37,907 bases of DNA from Methanothermococcus okinawensis (GCA_015662355.1 DQUI01000088.1:1-37907); one strand, 5' to 3'; positions 17,011-25,565 are shown, numbered from the stretch's first letter. The notes: generated by a model from the letters alone, not told the origin. Numbers and translations: made by a program.

Positions 17011-17571
17011 TTATTTATCTAAAATAACAACCTTACCATCTACAACGTCAACTTTAACAAGGGTTTTTACATCGTATCCAGTTTTTTCCTTTACCTCCTC
17101 TCTCCCCCTTCCCCTCTCTATTACACATACTATATCTTTTATCTCTGCTCCAGCTCTCTCCAAGGCCTTGATCATTGCCACCATAGTACCTCCAGTGGAT
17201 ATTACATCGTCAACAATGAGAACCTTATCCCCTTTTTTAATCCCATTTAAATAGAGGTTACCTTTACTATATCCTGTCTTCTGAAATACTGGGATCTCTC
17301 CCTCTAAGTTGTATCTTCGTTTCCTCATTATAACGTAGGGTATATCTGTGTATAGGGAGAGGGTAGTTGCCAGAGGTATACCCATAGCCTCTGCTGTCAC
17401 GATCTTGTCCACATCCTCTATGTTGGAGATCTTTATAATAGAGGATATAACCTCTCTAAGTAGAGGAGGATCTACATAGGGTATACCGTCTGATATAGGA
17501 TGGATAAAGTAATGATAATCCCCCCTCTTTACAACAGGGCAGGACTTCAACGTCTCTATTAATATCTTCAT
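17011..17571 (-). CDS. hpt: Hypoxanthine/guanine phosphoribosyltransferase
   Basis: 186 residues. It salvages hypoxanthine or guanine with PRPP to form IMP or GMP. The PRPP-binding signature [13 protein letters not shown] (about 117-129) is intact, preceded by the hood and dimer segment [36 protein letters not shown], typical of archaeal Hpt (close to APRT-type enzymes). Adenine phosphoribosyltransferase is the main alternative; the length and the [11 protein letters not shown] stretch favour archaeal Hpt. It is preceded by mrp 4 bases away on the same strand. Confidence 0.88.
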   Translation of the reverse strand: MKILIETLKSCPVVKRGDYHYFIHPISDGIPYVDPPLLREVISSIIKISNIEDVDKIVTAEAMGIPLATTLSLYTDIPYVIMRKRRYNLEGEIPVFQKTGYSKGNLYLNGIKKGDKVLIVDDVISTGGTMVAMIKALERAGAEIKDIVCVIERGRGREEVKEKTGYDVKTLVKVDVVDGKVVILDK

Positions 17572-17574
17572 GTT

Positions 17575-18429
17575 TTAACCCTCTATTTTTTTCACGATCT
17601 TTTCCACTATCTCTTTAAACGCCTTAGAGGCTGGACAATCTAGGAGTACCATAGGTATTCCCTTATCTGCAGCCTCCCTAGCCTTCACATCTAGAGGTAT
17701 CCTCCCTAAAAAGTCTATGCCCAACTCCTTAGCTGCCCTCTCTCCCCCACCTTTTCCAAATACATCTACTACCTTGTTACAGTAGGGGCATACAAACCCT
17801 GCCATGTTCTCTATAAGTCCCAGTATTGGGATATTCAACATCTTGGCCATCGCCACAGATCTCCTTGCATCCTGGAGGGCAACCTCCTCAGGTGTTGTAA
17901 CTATTACTACTCCATCCATATCTGGGATAGACTGCATTATAGTAAGTTGAACATCCCCTGTCCCAGGAGGTGTATCTATAAGTAGATAGTCTAACTCCCC
18001 CCATACTACATCACTTAGGAACTGTCTAATGGCACCACTTATCTTAGGGCCCCTCCAGATTACAGGGGTATCCCTAGCTGGCAGGAAGTAACTTATTGAG
18101 ATAACCTTTATCCCCTCAGGGGTTGTAATAGGATAGATACCGTGCTCATCTACATGAGGTTGGACGTCCTCCACCCCTAGCATCTTTGGGATATTTGGAC
18201 CGTGAATATCCCCGTCTAAAATACCTACCTTCTTTCCCATGGCATTTAATGCAGCAGCTAAATTTACAGTTACAGTGGACTTTCCCACCCCTCCCTTACC
18301 ACTTAGTATCCCTATCTTGTGTTTTATCTTACTCATGTTTTTTCTTATCTTCTCATCCTGGAGATCTAATACCCTCCTACTACAACTGTCTCTAGAGGAA
18401 CAGGTGTCATGTTTTCCATCACATTTCAC
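17575..18429 (-). CDS. Mrp/NBP35-family iron-sulfur cluster carrier ATPase
   Basis: 284 residues. A deviant Walker A motif GILSGKGGVGKSTVTVNLAA (about 41-60) marks the MinD/Mrp P-loop family. YLLIDTPPGTGD is the switch and Walker B region. NMAGFVCPYCNKVVDVFGKGGG contains the CxxC pair that binds the transferable 4Fe-4S cluster at the dimer interface. The N-terminus carries extra cysteines (MKCDGKHDTCSSRDSCSRR), as in NBP35. The first in-frame GTG lies in the GGTGGTT ribosome binding site, so I place the start at the GTG nine bases later. A methanogen rich in Fe-S enzymes, such as the hydrogenase encoded nearby, would need such a carrier; a direct link is inference. Confidence 0.9.
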   Translation of the reverse strand: MKCDGKHDTCSSRDSCSRRVLDLQDEKIRKNMSKIKHKIGILSGKGGVGKSTVTVNLAAALNAMGKKVGILDGDIHGPNIPKMLGVEDVQPHVDEHGIYPITTPEGIKVISISYFLPARDTPVIWRGPKISGAIRQFLSDVVWGELDYLLIDTPPGTGDVQLTIMQSIPDMDGVVIVTTPEEVALQDARRSVAMAKMLNIPILGLIENMAGFVCPYCNKVVDVFGKGGGERAAKELGIDFLGRIPLDVKAREAADKGIPMVLLDCPASKAFKEIVEKIVKKIEG

Positions 18430-18441
18430 AGCAACCACCTT

Positions 18442-19698
18442 TTATACTATAATCCTCCCCTTTATCATTAGAGAGGGGGATATTAATCTACCCCTCTGGG
18501 CTACGTCATCCATAGGTATGGCGTCTTTAAGTATCTGGAATATATTTCCAGAGAACATCCCCTTCTTTACAGCTATTCTCTCCCTACCCTTAACTATATA
18601 ACTGTTGGAGATCTCAACGGAGAAGTCCCCAGTTACAGGGTTAGATGTGTGGCACCCGATGAGCCCGTTTATCTGTAGGTATTCACTGTAGTTCTCCAAC
18701 TTGTCTACAGGGTTTATTATTACGTTGGAGGGGGATATAGAAGGGAGTGTGTTATAATCCCTAACTCCATGGCCAGTTGATTCTCTCCCCTCTTTATTTG
18801 CCCTCTTTATGTCGTAGAGGTATCCCTTTAAAATCCCATTCTCCACTAGCACTGTCCTCCTCCGGGGCACTCCTTCTCCGTCTACCTTACTGGAGTACAG
18901 CCCTCCATCTAAGGTAGCATCGTCTACTATAGTGATGTGCTCCCCCATTATTTTCTCCCCAATCTTATCCTTTAATACAGATCTGTTCCTCTGGACGTTC
19001 TCGGCGCTGAAGGAGGGAAGTAATGTATAGGACAGTAGGGAGTTTAACACCCTAGGTGTTAAAAGTATCTTACCCCTGTATGGAATCTTGATCCCTCTAT
19101 TTAGGGAGAGGAGATCCCTCACGTAATTCCCCAGTTCCTCCACCTTAAACCTGTAAGTTCTAGTGAGATAGTCGTAGGCTGTTTCCCCATCTTTTATTCC
19201 AGATATGGAGGCAGAGTAGTATGTAAACTCCTCCTCAACATCTAGACCTTTAGAGTTTACAACTCTGTTATATAAGTAGGACCTCTCCACAGAACCGCCA
19301 GTAACTGTAATTCCCCCATCTCTAAGTATGTCTACCATGGTGTTAAGGTCCTCTAGGAGATCCTCCTCCCCTATATTTAGAACATCCCTGTGAAAAATAC
19401 CCTTTGGATTAGGTAGATCCCTCCTAGGTTCAGGGATAGAGGTGTATCTATCAGGTACAAGGTTTCCCATAGCTCTGTAGATCACCTCCTCCCCCTCCTC
19501 TGTGGAGTAGGCAAATCCCACTTTACCCTCCTTCAACACCCTTACACCAACTCCAAAACTCCTATCCTCCTGGAAGGAGTCTAAACTATCTCCATCTAAC
19601 TCACAGTTTAGATCTTCAGATGCAGATATAAAGATATCTACGTCAAAACCACTCCTCTCCCCTATCTCCAATATTCTGTCTATGTAGTACTCCTCCAA
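18442..19698 (-). CDS. TldD/PmbA-family protease-like protein
   Basis: 418 residues. The family includes the TldD/TldE (PmbA) metalloprotease that trims unfolded peptides such as microcin precursors. Conserved traits are the N-terminal FISASEDLNCELDGDSLDSFQEDRSFGVGVRVLKEGKVGFAYST, the middle LPSFSAENVQRNRSVLKDKIGEKI, VDGEGVPRRRTVLVENGILKGYLYD, and the C-terminal GCHTSNPVTGDFSVEISNSYIVKGRE. I do not see the HExxxH zinc site of the catalytic TldD partner, so this looks like a PmbA/TldE-type subunit. The GTG that opens the frame is part of the GGTGAT site; TTG four bases past it is the better start. Translation overlaps closely with the metallo-beta-lactamase gene upstream. Confidence 0.85.
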   Translation of the reverse strand: MEEYYIDRILEIGERSGFDVDIFISASEDLNCELDGDSLDSFQEDRSFGVGVRVLKEGKVGFAYSTEEGEEVIYRAMGNLVPDRYTSIPEPRRDLPNPKGIFHRDVLNIGEEDLLEDLNTMVDILRDGGITVTGGSVERSYLYNRVVNSKGLDVEEEFTYYSASISGIKDGETAYDYLTRTYRFKVEELGNYVRDLLSLNRGIKIPYRGKILLTPRVLNSLLSYTLLPSFSAENVQRNRSVLKDKIGEKIMGEHITIVDDATLDGGLYSSKVDGEGVPRRRTVLVENGILKGYLYDIKRANKEGRESTGHGVRDYNTLPSISPSNVIINPVDKLENYSEYLQINGLIGCHTSNPVTGDFSVEISNSYIVKGRERIAVKKGMFSGNIFQILKDAIPMDDVAQRGRLISPSLMIKGRIIV

Positions 19699-19703
19699 AA
19701 CTA

Positions 19704-20228
19704 TCACCTTTTATTGTTATAAAATATGCCATCATGTCCAGTAACTATATGTTTTTCCAGGGATTTAATCATCTTTAACGTTTTAAGAGCTAACTCCCTG
19801 TTAACATTTACCCCTGGTGCAACTTCCTTTACTACGTTGTCCCTCAGGGGAACTGCATCTCCAACTACTATATAATTTCCATGTATAACAGATATACTGT
19901 CCCAGGTGTGCCCAGGTGTTTCCAGGATCTCTATCTCCCTGTCCTTTAAAGACCTGTAGTTCTCGTAGTTGATAATCTCTGTATCTTTAAATAGATCGTT
20001 GTTCCCTAGGTGATCCCAGTGGCTGTGGGTATTTATTACAACGTCTATGTCCCTAGGGGATAGGCCTAACCTCTCTAAACCTTTTAATATTCTATCCCTT
20101 TTATCCTGAGAGGAGGTATCTACTACTATCCTATGGCTCCCTGTTTCAATGAAGGTTACAGAGGAGGCAGCCTCCAGTATCTTCATACCTCTCCTTAACA
20201 GCTTACCCTCGTAGATTAACCTTAACAT
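19704..20228 (-). CDS. Metallo-beta-lactamase fold hydrolase
   Basis: 174 residues. THSHWDHLGN (about 75-84) gives the HxHxDH metal-binding motif, followed by ETPGHTWDSISVI (second histidine) and VVGDAV (bridging aspartate), then a late histidine in VTGHDG. It is a stand-alone short member of the superfamily; its substrate cannot be deduced, and glyoxalase-like or nucleotide hydrolase roles are possible. I chose the ATG of MLRLIYEGKLLRR because AGTGATAGG precedes it; the open frame extends 13 codons further upstream into the promoter. It probably forms an operon with the TldD/PmbA gene. Confidence 0.8.
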   Translation of the reverse strand: MLRLIYEGKLLRRGMKILEAASSVTFIETGSHRIVVDTSSQDKRDRILKGLERLGLSPRDIDVVINTHSHWDHLGNNDLFKDTEIINYENYRSLKDREIEILETPGHTWDSISVIHGNYIVVGDAVPLRDNVVKEVAPGVNVNRELALKTLKMIKSLEKHIVTGHDGIFYNNKR

Positions 20229-20299
20229 CCTATCACTAAGTATTGTTTTATATATGATTATAAACAATCTAAAGCTTAAATATAGATAACGGTGAAATT
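20229..20299. promoter_or_regulatory. Divergent promoter region, MBL gene / purT
   Basis: GTTTTATATATGATTATAAAC (20245-20265) is an AT palindrome-like block that contains TATA sequences in both directions. CGGTGAAATT at its right end is the purT ribosome binding site. It probably serves both divergent genes. Confidence 0.45.
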
Positions 20300-21472
20300 G
20301 TGAGAGTGGGAACTCCTCTCTTTTCCAACGCCACCAAGATACTCCTTCTAGGTGGAGGAGAGTTAGGGAAGGAGATAGTTATAGAGGGGCAGAGGTTAGG
20401 TTTAGAGTGTATAGTTGTAGACAGATATCAACATGCACCTGCAATGCAGGTGGCCCATAGAAGTTATGTGATGGATATGAGGGATGGGGAGGGGTTAAAG
20501 GCTATTATCGAGAGGGAGACCCCTGACTACATCATCCCAGAGATAGAGGCTATAGATACAGAGGTTCTTGTGGAGATGGAGGAGTTTGGATATAAGGTAG
20601 TACCTAGTGCAGATGCAACAAGAATAACGATGAACAGGGAGTACATCCGTAGATTAGCATGGGAAAAACTTAGATTAAAAACTGCAGATTATAGATTTGC
20701 AGAATCCCTGGAGGAGTTAAAAGAGGCAGTGGATCAACTGGGAACCCCCTGTGTTGTTAAACCTGTTATGTCCTCCTCGGGAAAAGGTCAGAGTATTATA
20801 TGGGAGAGGGGAGATATTGAGGAGGCCTGGAGGCACGCCAAGATTTCTGCTAGAGGTGTAGGTTCCAAGGTAATAGTGGAGGAGTTTATAGATTTTGACT
20901 ACGAGATAACACTGTTAACAGCAAAAAACGAGGAGAGTATAAAGTTCTGTCCCCCTATAGGTCATGTTCAGATAGATGGAGACTACCATGAGAGCTGGCA
21001 ACCTCATCCTATGGAGGAGGAGGTTCTAAGGGATGCCCAGAGAATAGCTTACGAGATAGTTAGTGTATTAGGGGGGAGAGGTATATACGGGGTGGAACTC
21101 TTTATTAGAGGGGATGAGGTTATATTTAGCGAGGTTTCTCCAAGGCCCCACGATACAGGTATGGTAACTATGATAACTCAGAACATGAGTCAATTTGAGA
21201 TACACCTTAGATGTCTTTTAGGTTTACCTGTAGATGTGGAGATGTTTGTACCTGCAGGGGCCAGTCACGTAATTAAATCTAAAATAGATAAGTGGGCTCC
21301 CCAGTACGATATAGGGGACGCTCTCAAGGTTCCAAATACAAAGTTAAGGTTGTTTGCCAAGCCCCTGGCAAAGGTTGGAAGGAGGATGGGTGTTGCACTG
21401 GCCTATGGGGAAAGTATAGAGGTGGCTAGGGAGAGGGCCAGGAGATGTGCCCATGCTGTTAAGATATTTTAA
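20300..21472 (+). CDS. purT: Formate-dependent phosphoribosylglycinamide formyltransferase
   Basis: 390 residues. PurT is an ATP-grasp enzyme that formylates GAR in purine synthesis using formate and ATP instead of formyl-folate, fitting for a methanogen that uses methanopterin. Visible are [21 protein letters not shown] (about 13-33), [20 protein letters not shown], the ATP-grasp loop [14 protein letters not shown] (about 152-165), and [18 protein letters not shown] with the metal ligands. The start is GTG, four bases after GGTGA; no ATG is available nearby. It is convergent with vhuB. Confidence 0.95.
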   Translation: MRVGTPLFSNATKILLLGGGELGKEIVIEGQRLGLECIVVDRYQHAPAMQVAHRSYVMDMRDGEGLKAIIERETPDYIIPEIEAIDTEVLVEMEEFGYKVVPSADATRITMNREYIRRLAWEKLRLKTADYRFAESLEELKEAVDQLGTPCVVKPVMSSSGKGQSIIWERGDIEEAWRHAKISARGVGSKVIVEEFIDFDYEITLLTAKNEESIKFCPPIGHVQIDGDYHESWQPHPMEEEVLRDAQRIAYEIVSVLGGRGIYGVELFIRGDEVIFSEVSPRPHDTGMVTMITQNMSQFEIHLRCLLGLPVDVEMFVPAGASHVIKSKIDKWAPQYDIGDALKVPNTKLRLFAKPLAKVGRRMGVALAYGESIEVARERARRCAHAVKIF

Positions 21473-21522
21473 ATTTTAGAAGAGAAAATTAAAGATCTGT
21501 CCAACAACGGAGATAAAAAAAA

Positions 21523-22671
21523 TTATCTTAACTCTAATACCTTCTTCTTTTCAGCCTCTGCACAGGACAGACACAGTAGACACATTACACAGTACCCCTT
21601 TAAAGGTATTCTACCCCTTGTTAATCTCAAGGTCTTCATTGGACAAACCTCTACACATTTTCCACATTTCTCACATAGATAGGGGCTGTACTCTATCCTG
21701 TTGTACTCCTTTCCCCTGTGGTTTATCTTCCCTAACTTTAACGCCCCAGTGGGACATGCAACAGTACACGCTCCACAGACTATACACATCCTTATAGATT
21801 TATTCTTCTTATCCACTACAATTGCATCAGTGGGACATACCCTGGCACACTTCTCCAGTATGTCGTAGTCCTCCTGGATAATAACTAAACCTTCCTCTGT
21901 TATAGGATGGGGAGACTCAAACTTTACCTCCAAAGTTATAGCATCTACTGGACAGGCCCTTACACATAACTTACAGGCAGGACAGGCCTTTGGAACCTCT
22001 ACTATATTCTTCTCCCTGTGATACTTTATCATATCTCCAGGACAGATCTCTGCACAGAGTACACATCCAATACAGCTGTTTTTATCCACTTCAAACTTTA
22101 ATATCTCCTTCTTCCTCTTCTTCGGTATCTTGCCAGCTATGTAGATAGCGTTCCAGGGGCAGGTTTGAGCACATATGGAACAGTATACACACTTGTCTCT
22201 ATCGATAACTGCCCTATTATTTTCCATTCTTATTGCCCCTATAGGACATTCTGAGACACAGATCTCACAACCTACACAGTCCTCAGTAACTACTATAGGC
22301 TCCTTGGGAATCTTAATCTTTTTCTTAGGTTTCTCCACTACCCCAGGTATAGAGATGATCTCTATAGGACATATCTCTACACATCTCTTACACAGGATAC
22401 AGTGCCCCTTTGAATAGGGGTATCTATCATCTACCTTTTTTATCTTAGTAGGACATGCCTTGGCACAATCTTCACATTTTAAACACTTTGCAGGATTGTA
22501 GGCTATAACACCGTTGGATTTATAGAGGGCTCCAGTGGGACAGGCCTCAACACAGCTCATACACAGTATACAACTTTTAAAGGGATCTATCTCTATAGCC
22601 TCTGTAGGGCAGATAGCAGTACAGGCGTTACATACTAGACAGAGCTCCTCCTGAATTTTTATTCCCCCCAT
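21523..22671 (-). CDS. vhuB: Polyferredoxin VhuB
   Basis: 382 residues. This is the tandem-ferredoxin protein encoded at the end of the vhu hydrogenase operon, thought to relay electrons from the hydrogenase/heterodisulfide reductase complex. I count twelve repeat positions. Ten show a full CxxCxxCxxxCP motif. One, near the ninth position ([10 protein letters not shown]), keeps only the last two cysteines, and the last reads [10 protein letters not shown] with shortened spacing. So about ten to twelve 4Fe-4S clusters are expected. GGAGATACT sits before the ATG, the usual spacing here. The upstream 80 bases hold the vhuU SECIS. It is convergent with purT. Confidence 0.92.
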   Translation of the reverse strand: MGGIKIQEELCLVCNACTAICPTEAIEIDPFKSCILCMSCVEACPTGALYKSNGVIAYNPAKCLKCEDCAKACPTKIKKVDDRYPYSKGHCILCKRCVEICPIEIISIPGVVEKPKKKIKIPKEPIVVTEDCVGCEICVSECPIGAIRMENNRAVIDRDKCVYCSICAQTCPWNAIYIAGKIPKKRKKEILKFEVDKNSCIGCVLCAEICPGDMIKYHREKNIVEVPKACPACKLCVRACPVDAITLEVKFESPHPITEEGLVIIQEDYDILEKCARVCPTDAIVVDKKNKSIRMCIVCGACTVACPTGALKLGKINHRGKEYNRIEYSPYLCEKCGKCVEVCPMKTLRLTRGRIPLKGYCVMCLLCLSCAEAEKKKVLELR

Positions 22672-22714
22672 AGTATCTCCTTATTAATTTTTATAATATT
22701 TTTAAAATAACAGC

Positions 22715-22751
22715 TTCCTACAACCTCCCTTAAGGGTTCGGTATGTAGGAA
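22715..22751 (-). promoter_or_regulatory. SECIS element of vhuU (3' UTR)
   Basis: Read on the minus strand, TTCCTACA-T-ACC pairs with GGT-TGTAGGAA, an 11-bp stem with one bulged T. It is followed by the asymmetric internal loop GAA opposite A and an apical CCC-TTAA-GGG hairpin. This GAA/A arrangement is the known archaeal SECIS consensus. It begins one base after the vhuU stop codon and lies entirely between vhuU and vhuB, as expected for Methanococcales, whose SECIS elements are in 3' untranslated regions. Confidence 0.9.
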
Positions 22752-22752
22752 A

Positions 22753-22890
22753 CTACTCCTCCTTTTTAATCTCAAATATTAACTCTCCCTTCCTGTTCTT
22801 AACAATTATATGGGCTGCACAGGAGTATCAAGGGTCGTAGGCTCTTAGGACAGCCTCCAGTAGATTTAACTTTTTCTCATCTATATCCAT
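22753..22890 (-). CDS. vhuU: F420-non-reducing hydrogenase subunit VhuU (selenocysteine at 21)
   Basis: 45 residues when the UGA at 22828-22830 is read as selenocysteine. VhuU is the split-off C-terminus of the [NiFe] hydrogenase large subunit. It carries DPUYSCAAH, the DPxxxC...H nickel ligand motif with Sec in place of the first Cys (Sec21, Cys24, His27). The tail after His27 (18 residues) is of the kind removed by a maturation protease in large subunits. AGGTGAT lies five bases before the chosen ATG; an ATG two codons earlier overlaps that site. The 13-base spacing from vhuA and the SECIS right after its TAG stop support the reading. Confidence 0.94.
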
Positions 22891-22903
22891 GGACATCACC
22901 TAG

Positions 22904-24163
22904 TTATCTTTTAAATATCTCTATTACAGCCTGTTTTAGAGCCTCCTCCATTGCAGGGATGTTATGTGTTGATGCCACTATCATGTTTGCCTTTACAACT
23001 ATACCTCTGTCATCTGTCTCGTAGTGATGTATTAAAACCCCCCTTGGAGCCTCTACAACTCCAACACCACTACCTGCCTTTGGTTCCACCTCTACCTTTA
23101 CATCTTTAGAGGTGATCTCATGGTCCTCCAGTAGTTCCTTAGTCCTCTCACATGCAGCAAGTAACTCTATAAGCCTTGCATGGTGATAGGCTAAGGACTG
23201 ATTTGCCGGGTTTCCAAATATGTCTATAAACTCCTTTCTAGCCTCCTCAGCTAGAGGTGTTGGGATACTGTCACATATATTCATCATTGCCAGGGGACCA
23301 ACCCTGTAGATACCCTCTGGATATCCTACCTTCTTGTAGTAAGGGTATTTTACGTAACTATGGGGTACGTTGTGCTCCCCTATGTATTCCTGATACTGGG
23401 AGAATGGGAACTCCACCTTTTCCCTGCCATCTGGAGATAGGAACCTTAAAATGCCGTCGTAGAAGGAGTGTTTTCCATCTTCAACTATTCCTAAATAATA
23501 GGTGTCTATCACTCCCAGGGATTTCACTACGTCCATATACTTCTCGTTTATAGATTTTATCAGTTCTACACTCTCTTTGGCGTACTCTATCATAGTGTCA
23601 ATTTCTTTCAAGAATTGGTCCCTCTCCTCCTCACTTAGTGTCTTGGCTATACCCCCTGGAATAGCTGTAACTGGATGTATAGCTCTACCTCCAATCTTCT
23701 CCACTATACTCTGGCCGAACTTCCTCAGTGCAATAGCCTTTTTAAGCATCTCTGGAGATTTTTCTATTAAACCTAAAACACTTCTAACCTTAGGATCAGT
23801 ATCTGGACCTAGTATAAAATCTGGGGATGCTAAATAGTAGAAATGTAAGGCGTGACTGTGAATTATACTACCTAGTAACATTAACTCCCTAAGTTTCTTT
23901 GCAGCACTTGTTATCTCCACATCCCAGGCAGCATCTACTGCCTTAACACTAGCCAGGTGATGGGGTGTCTGACAAATTCCACAGATCCTTGTAACGATCC
24001 TAGGTACCTCTTCAGCAGGCCTTCCTACTACAAACTGCTCAAACCCCCTTATTGCAGTTATATGTAACTTAACCTCCACTGGTCTACCTGACTCATCTAT
24101 TACAATAGTAACTTTACCATGACCTTCCACACGACTTAGGGGTTCTATAGTGATTTTACCCAT
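22904..24163 (-). CDS. vhuA: F420-non-reducing [NiFe] hydrogenase large subunit VhuA
   Basis: 419 residues. VhuA holds most of the [NiFe] site that oxidises H2 to feed heterodisulfide reductase. ITIEPLSRVEGHGKVTI marks the N-terminus and RICGICQTPHH (about 60-70) gives the first two Cys ligands (CGIC). The second CxxC...H motif is absent because it is encoded separately as VhuU, a known arrangement in Methanococcales. This is not a truncation: the frame ends at TAA with the vhuU start 13 bases later. A GTG nine bases upstream is part of the CGGTGA ribosome binding site, so the ATG of MGKITIEP is chosen. Confidence 0.95.
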   Translation of the reverse strand: MGKITIEPLSRVEGHGKVTIVIDESGRPVEVKLHITAIRGFEQFVVGRPAEEVPRIVTRICGICQTPHHLASVKAVDAAWDVEITSAAKKLRELMLLGSIIHSHALHFYYLASPDFILGPDTDPKVRSVLGLIEKSPEMLKKAIALRKFGQSIVEKIGGRAIHPVTAIPGGIAKTLSEEERDQFLKEIDTMIEYAKESVELIKSINEKYMDVVKSLGVIDTYYLGIVEDGKHSFYDGILRFLSPDGREKVEFPFSQYQEYIGEHNVPHSYVKYPYYKKVGYPEGIYRVGPLAMMNICDSIPTPLAEEARKEFIDIFGNPANQSLAYHHARLIELLAACERTKELLEDHEITSKDVKVEVEPKAGSGVGVVEAPRGVLIHHYETDDRGIVVKANMIVASTHNIPAMEEALKQAVIEIFKR

Positions 24164-24177
24164 ATATGTCACCGTCC

Positions 24178-25044
24178 TTACTTGTAGATCTTCTTAGGTA
24201 TTAAGCCTGCAGCCATGGAGAACCTGTAAAACAGTCCTAACTTGTCAGGGAGTCTCAGTGCTGCATCACCTGTAGCTGCATATGCATTTGCCGCTGCAGC
24301 CCCCTGATCAAGGACTACATCTGTCTTCCCATAACATCCCCTACAGGGTACATTTGCAGAGGGACATACAGCTCCACATCCTGCCCTTGTAGCCATTCCT
24401 ACACATGTATAACCTTGTTCAAAGAGACATCTCTCTCCATCTGGAGTACCTTCAAAGGTTCTCTTAAACTTCTCAGGATAAGTACCCTCTTTTTTCCTTG
24501 GACACTGGTCACATACTATTTTTTTAGCTATCCTAGGCTCCCTCCCCTCTAACAGTGCAGTTATCAACTCCAGGTTATGCTCAGGTTTTGGAGGGCATCC
24601 TGGTAGTAGAAGGTCTACATGGATAAAGTAAGTTATAGGATATACCCTATCTAGTAGTTTTGGAATATCCTCCTCTGGTATCTCCTCAGGGTTATCTACG
24701 TTACCTGTGGAGAATACCTCTTTAAGGAGTTCCTCTGTAGGGTATAGGTTAGCTAGACCTGGAATTCCACCGTAGGCTGCACAGGTTCCCCATGCTACAA
24801 CAACTTTAGATTTCTCTCTGATCTCCTCTAAGAGATGTTTCTCGTGTTCGTTTCTAATACCTCCCTCTACTAGGAATACATCTATACCCTCTGGGATCTC
24901 CTTCATGTCTGCCACTATAGGACCAAATAAGATCTCCAAGTTTGGAAGTACCTTGAGAAGTTCCTCGTGAAGATCTAACAGGGATATATGACAGCCAGAA
25001 CATCCACATAGTTGGATCATCCCTAACTTAACCTTCTCTCCCAT
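24178..25044 (-). CDS. vhuG: F420-non-reducing hydrogenase small subunit VhuG
   Basis: 288 residues. VhuG carries the electron-relay Fe-S clusters between the [NiFe] site and VhuD. CGCSGCHISLLDLHEE (about 13-28) is the proximal cluster motif; VAWGTCAAYGGIPGLANLYP, LPGCPPKPEHN and the C-terminal cysteines (CDQCPRKK..., CLFEQGYTCVGMATRAGCGAVCPSANVPCRGCYG) follow. No twin-arginine signal is present, so it is cytoplasmic, as expected for the Mvh/Vhu type. AAGGTGATGAG precedes the ATG; it lies 14 bases before vhuA. Confidence 0.95.
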   Translation of the reverse strand: MGEKVKLGMIQLCGCSGCHISLLDLHEELLKVLPNLEILFGPIVADMKEIPEGIDVFLVEGGIRNEHEKHLLEEIREKSKVVVAWGTCAAYGGIPGLANLYPTEELLKEVFSTGNVDNPEEIPEEDIPKLLDRVYPITYFIHVDLLLPGCPPKPEHNLELITALLEGREPRIAKKIVCDQCPRKKEGTYPEKFKRTFEGTPDGERCLFEQGYTCVGMATRAGCGAVCPSANVPCRGCYGKTDVVLDQGAAAANAYAATGDAALRLPDKLGLFYRFSMAAGLIPKKIYK

Positions 25045-25081
25045 CTCATCACCTTAGGAAGATATTGATAGATAGAAGATA

Positions 25082-25097
25082 CCTCCTGCCTAGGAGG
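25082..25097 (-). repeat. GC-rich hairpin between vhuD SECIS and vhuG
   Basis: CCTCCT-AGGC-AGGAGG forms a perfect 6-bp stem with a four-base loop, seven bases after the vhuD SECIS on the minus strand and about 37 bases ahead of vhuG. It is not followed by a T-tract, so it is not a classical terminator. It may protect the SECIS-bearing 3' end, act in processing, or tune vhuG translation. No role is established. Confidence 0.45.
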
Positions 25098-25103
25098 CGG
25101 TCC

Positions 25104-25133
25104 CTCCGTAGGTCCTCCTGGTTCCCTACGGAA
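25104..25133 (-). promoter_or_regulatory. SECIS element of vhuD (3' UTR)
   Basis: On the minus strand, TTCCGTAGG pairs with CCTACGGAG for 9 bp (one G-U pair), enclosing the GAA/A internal loop and a short CC-AGGA-GG hairpin. This is the archaeal SECIS consensus. It starts about 24 bases after the vhuD UGA stop and about 18 after the following TAA. One SECIS must serve both in-frame UGA codons of vhuD. Confidence 0.9.
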
Positions 25134-25157
25134 TTCATCCCTTTTAACTCCTTACCC

Positions 25158-25565
25158 TCACTGGCTCTTCAGGGGGTTTGGGCCTAATCTACTCACCCTC
25201 TCAGTCATGAGATTAACTGCCTCTACAAACTTGGCAGCATCTGCTGCACTCATGAGGAATATCTCTATCCTCTCTCCCCCTAACCCCAGTTCCTCCAGTA
25301 GTTCCTTAGTGAGCTTTACTCTCTCCTCAGCCCTGAAGTTCCCACTTTCATAGACACACTCGTGAGGTTTTCACCCTACAACCATAACCCCATCTGCCCC
25401 CTTCTGGAAGGCCCTGAGGGCGTAGGATATGTCAAATCTGCCAGTGCAGGGTATCCTCACAATTCTAACAGATGGGGGATACTGCATCTTACTTGTCCCA
25501 GCTAGATCTGCAGCCCCGTACCCTCACTGATAGCATGCAAATGCTATTATCACAGGGATTTCCAT
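25158..25565 (-). CDS. vhuD: F420-non-reducing hydrogenase subunit VhuD, two selenocysteines
   Basis: 135 residues when two UGA codons are read as selenocysteine: Sec14 (25524-25526) in FACYQUGYGAADLAG and Sec65 (25371-25373) in MVVGUKPHECVYESGNF. VhuD (MvhD family) carries a [2Fe-2S] cluster and joins the hydrogenase to HdrA. In selenium-free homologues both positions are cysteine. IVRIPCTGRFDISYALRAFQKGADGV and MSAADAAKFVEAV are strongly conserved, so the gene is intact, not a pseudogene. AGGTGA lies six bases before the ATG. The last codon is itself UGA (25158-25160), followed two codons later by TAA (25152-25154); I take UGA as the stop because homologues end near GPNPLK, but readthrough by two residues is conceivable. 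Confidence 0.93.

Noticed and set aside
22904-24163. VhuA as a C-terminally truncated hydrogenase
   Set aside because: The missing motif is present in vhuU 13 bases downstream, the known split arrangement.
24164-24172. GTG starts for vhuA, and likewise for mrp (18438), the tldD/pmbA gene (19707), rps3 (3415) and rpl5 (7066)
   Set aside because: In each case the GTG is part of the GGTGA-type ribosome binding site of the next in-frame start codon.
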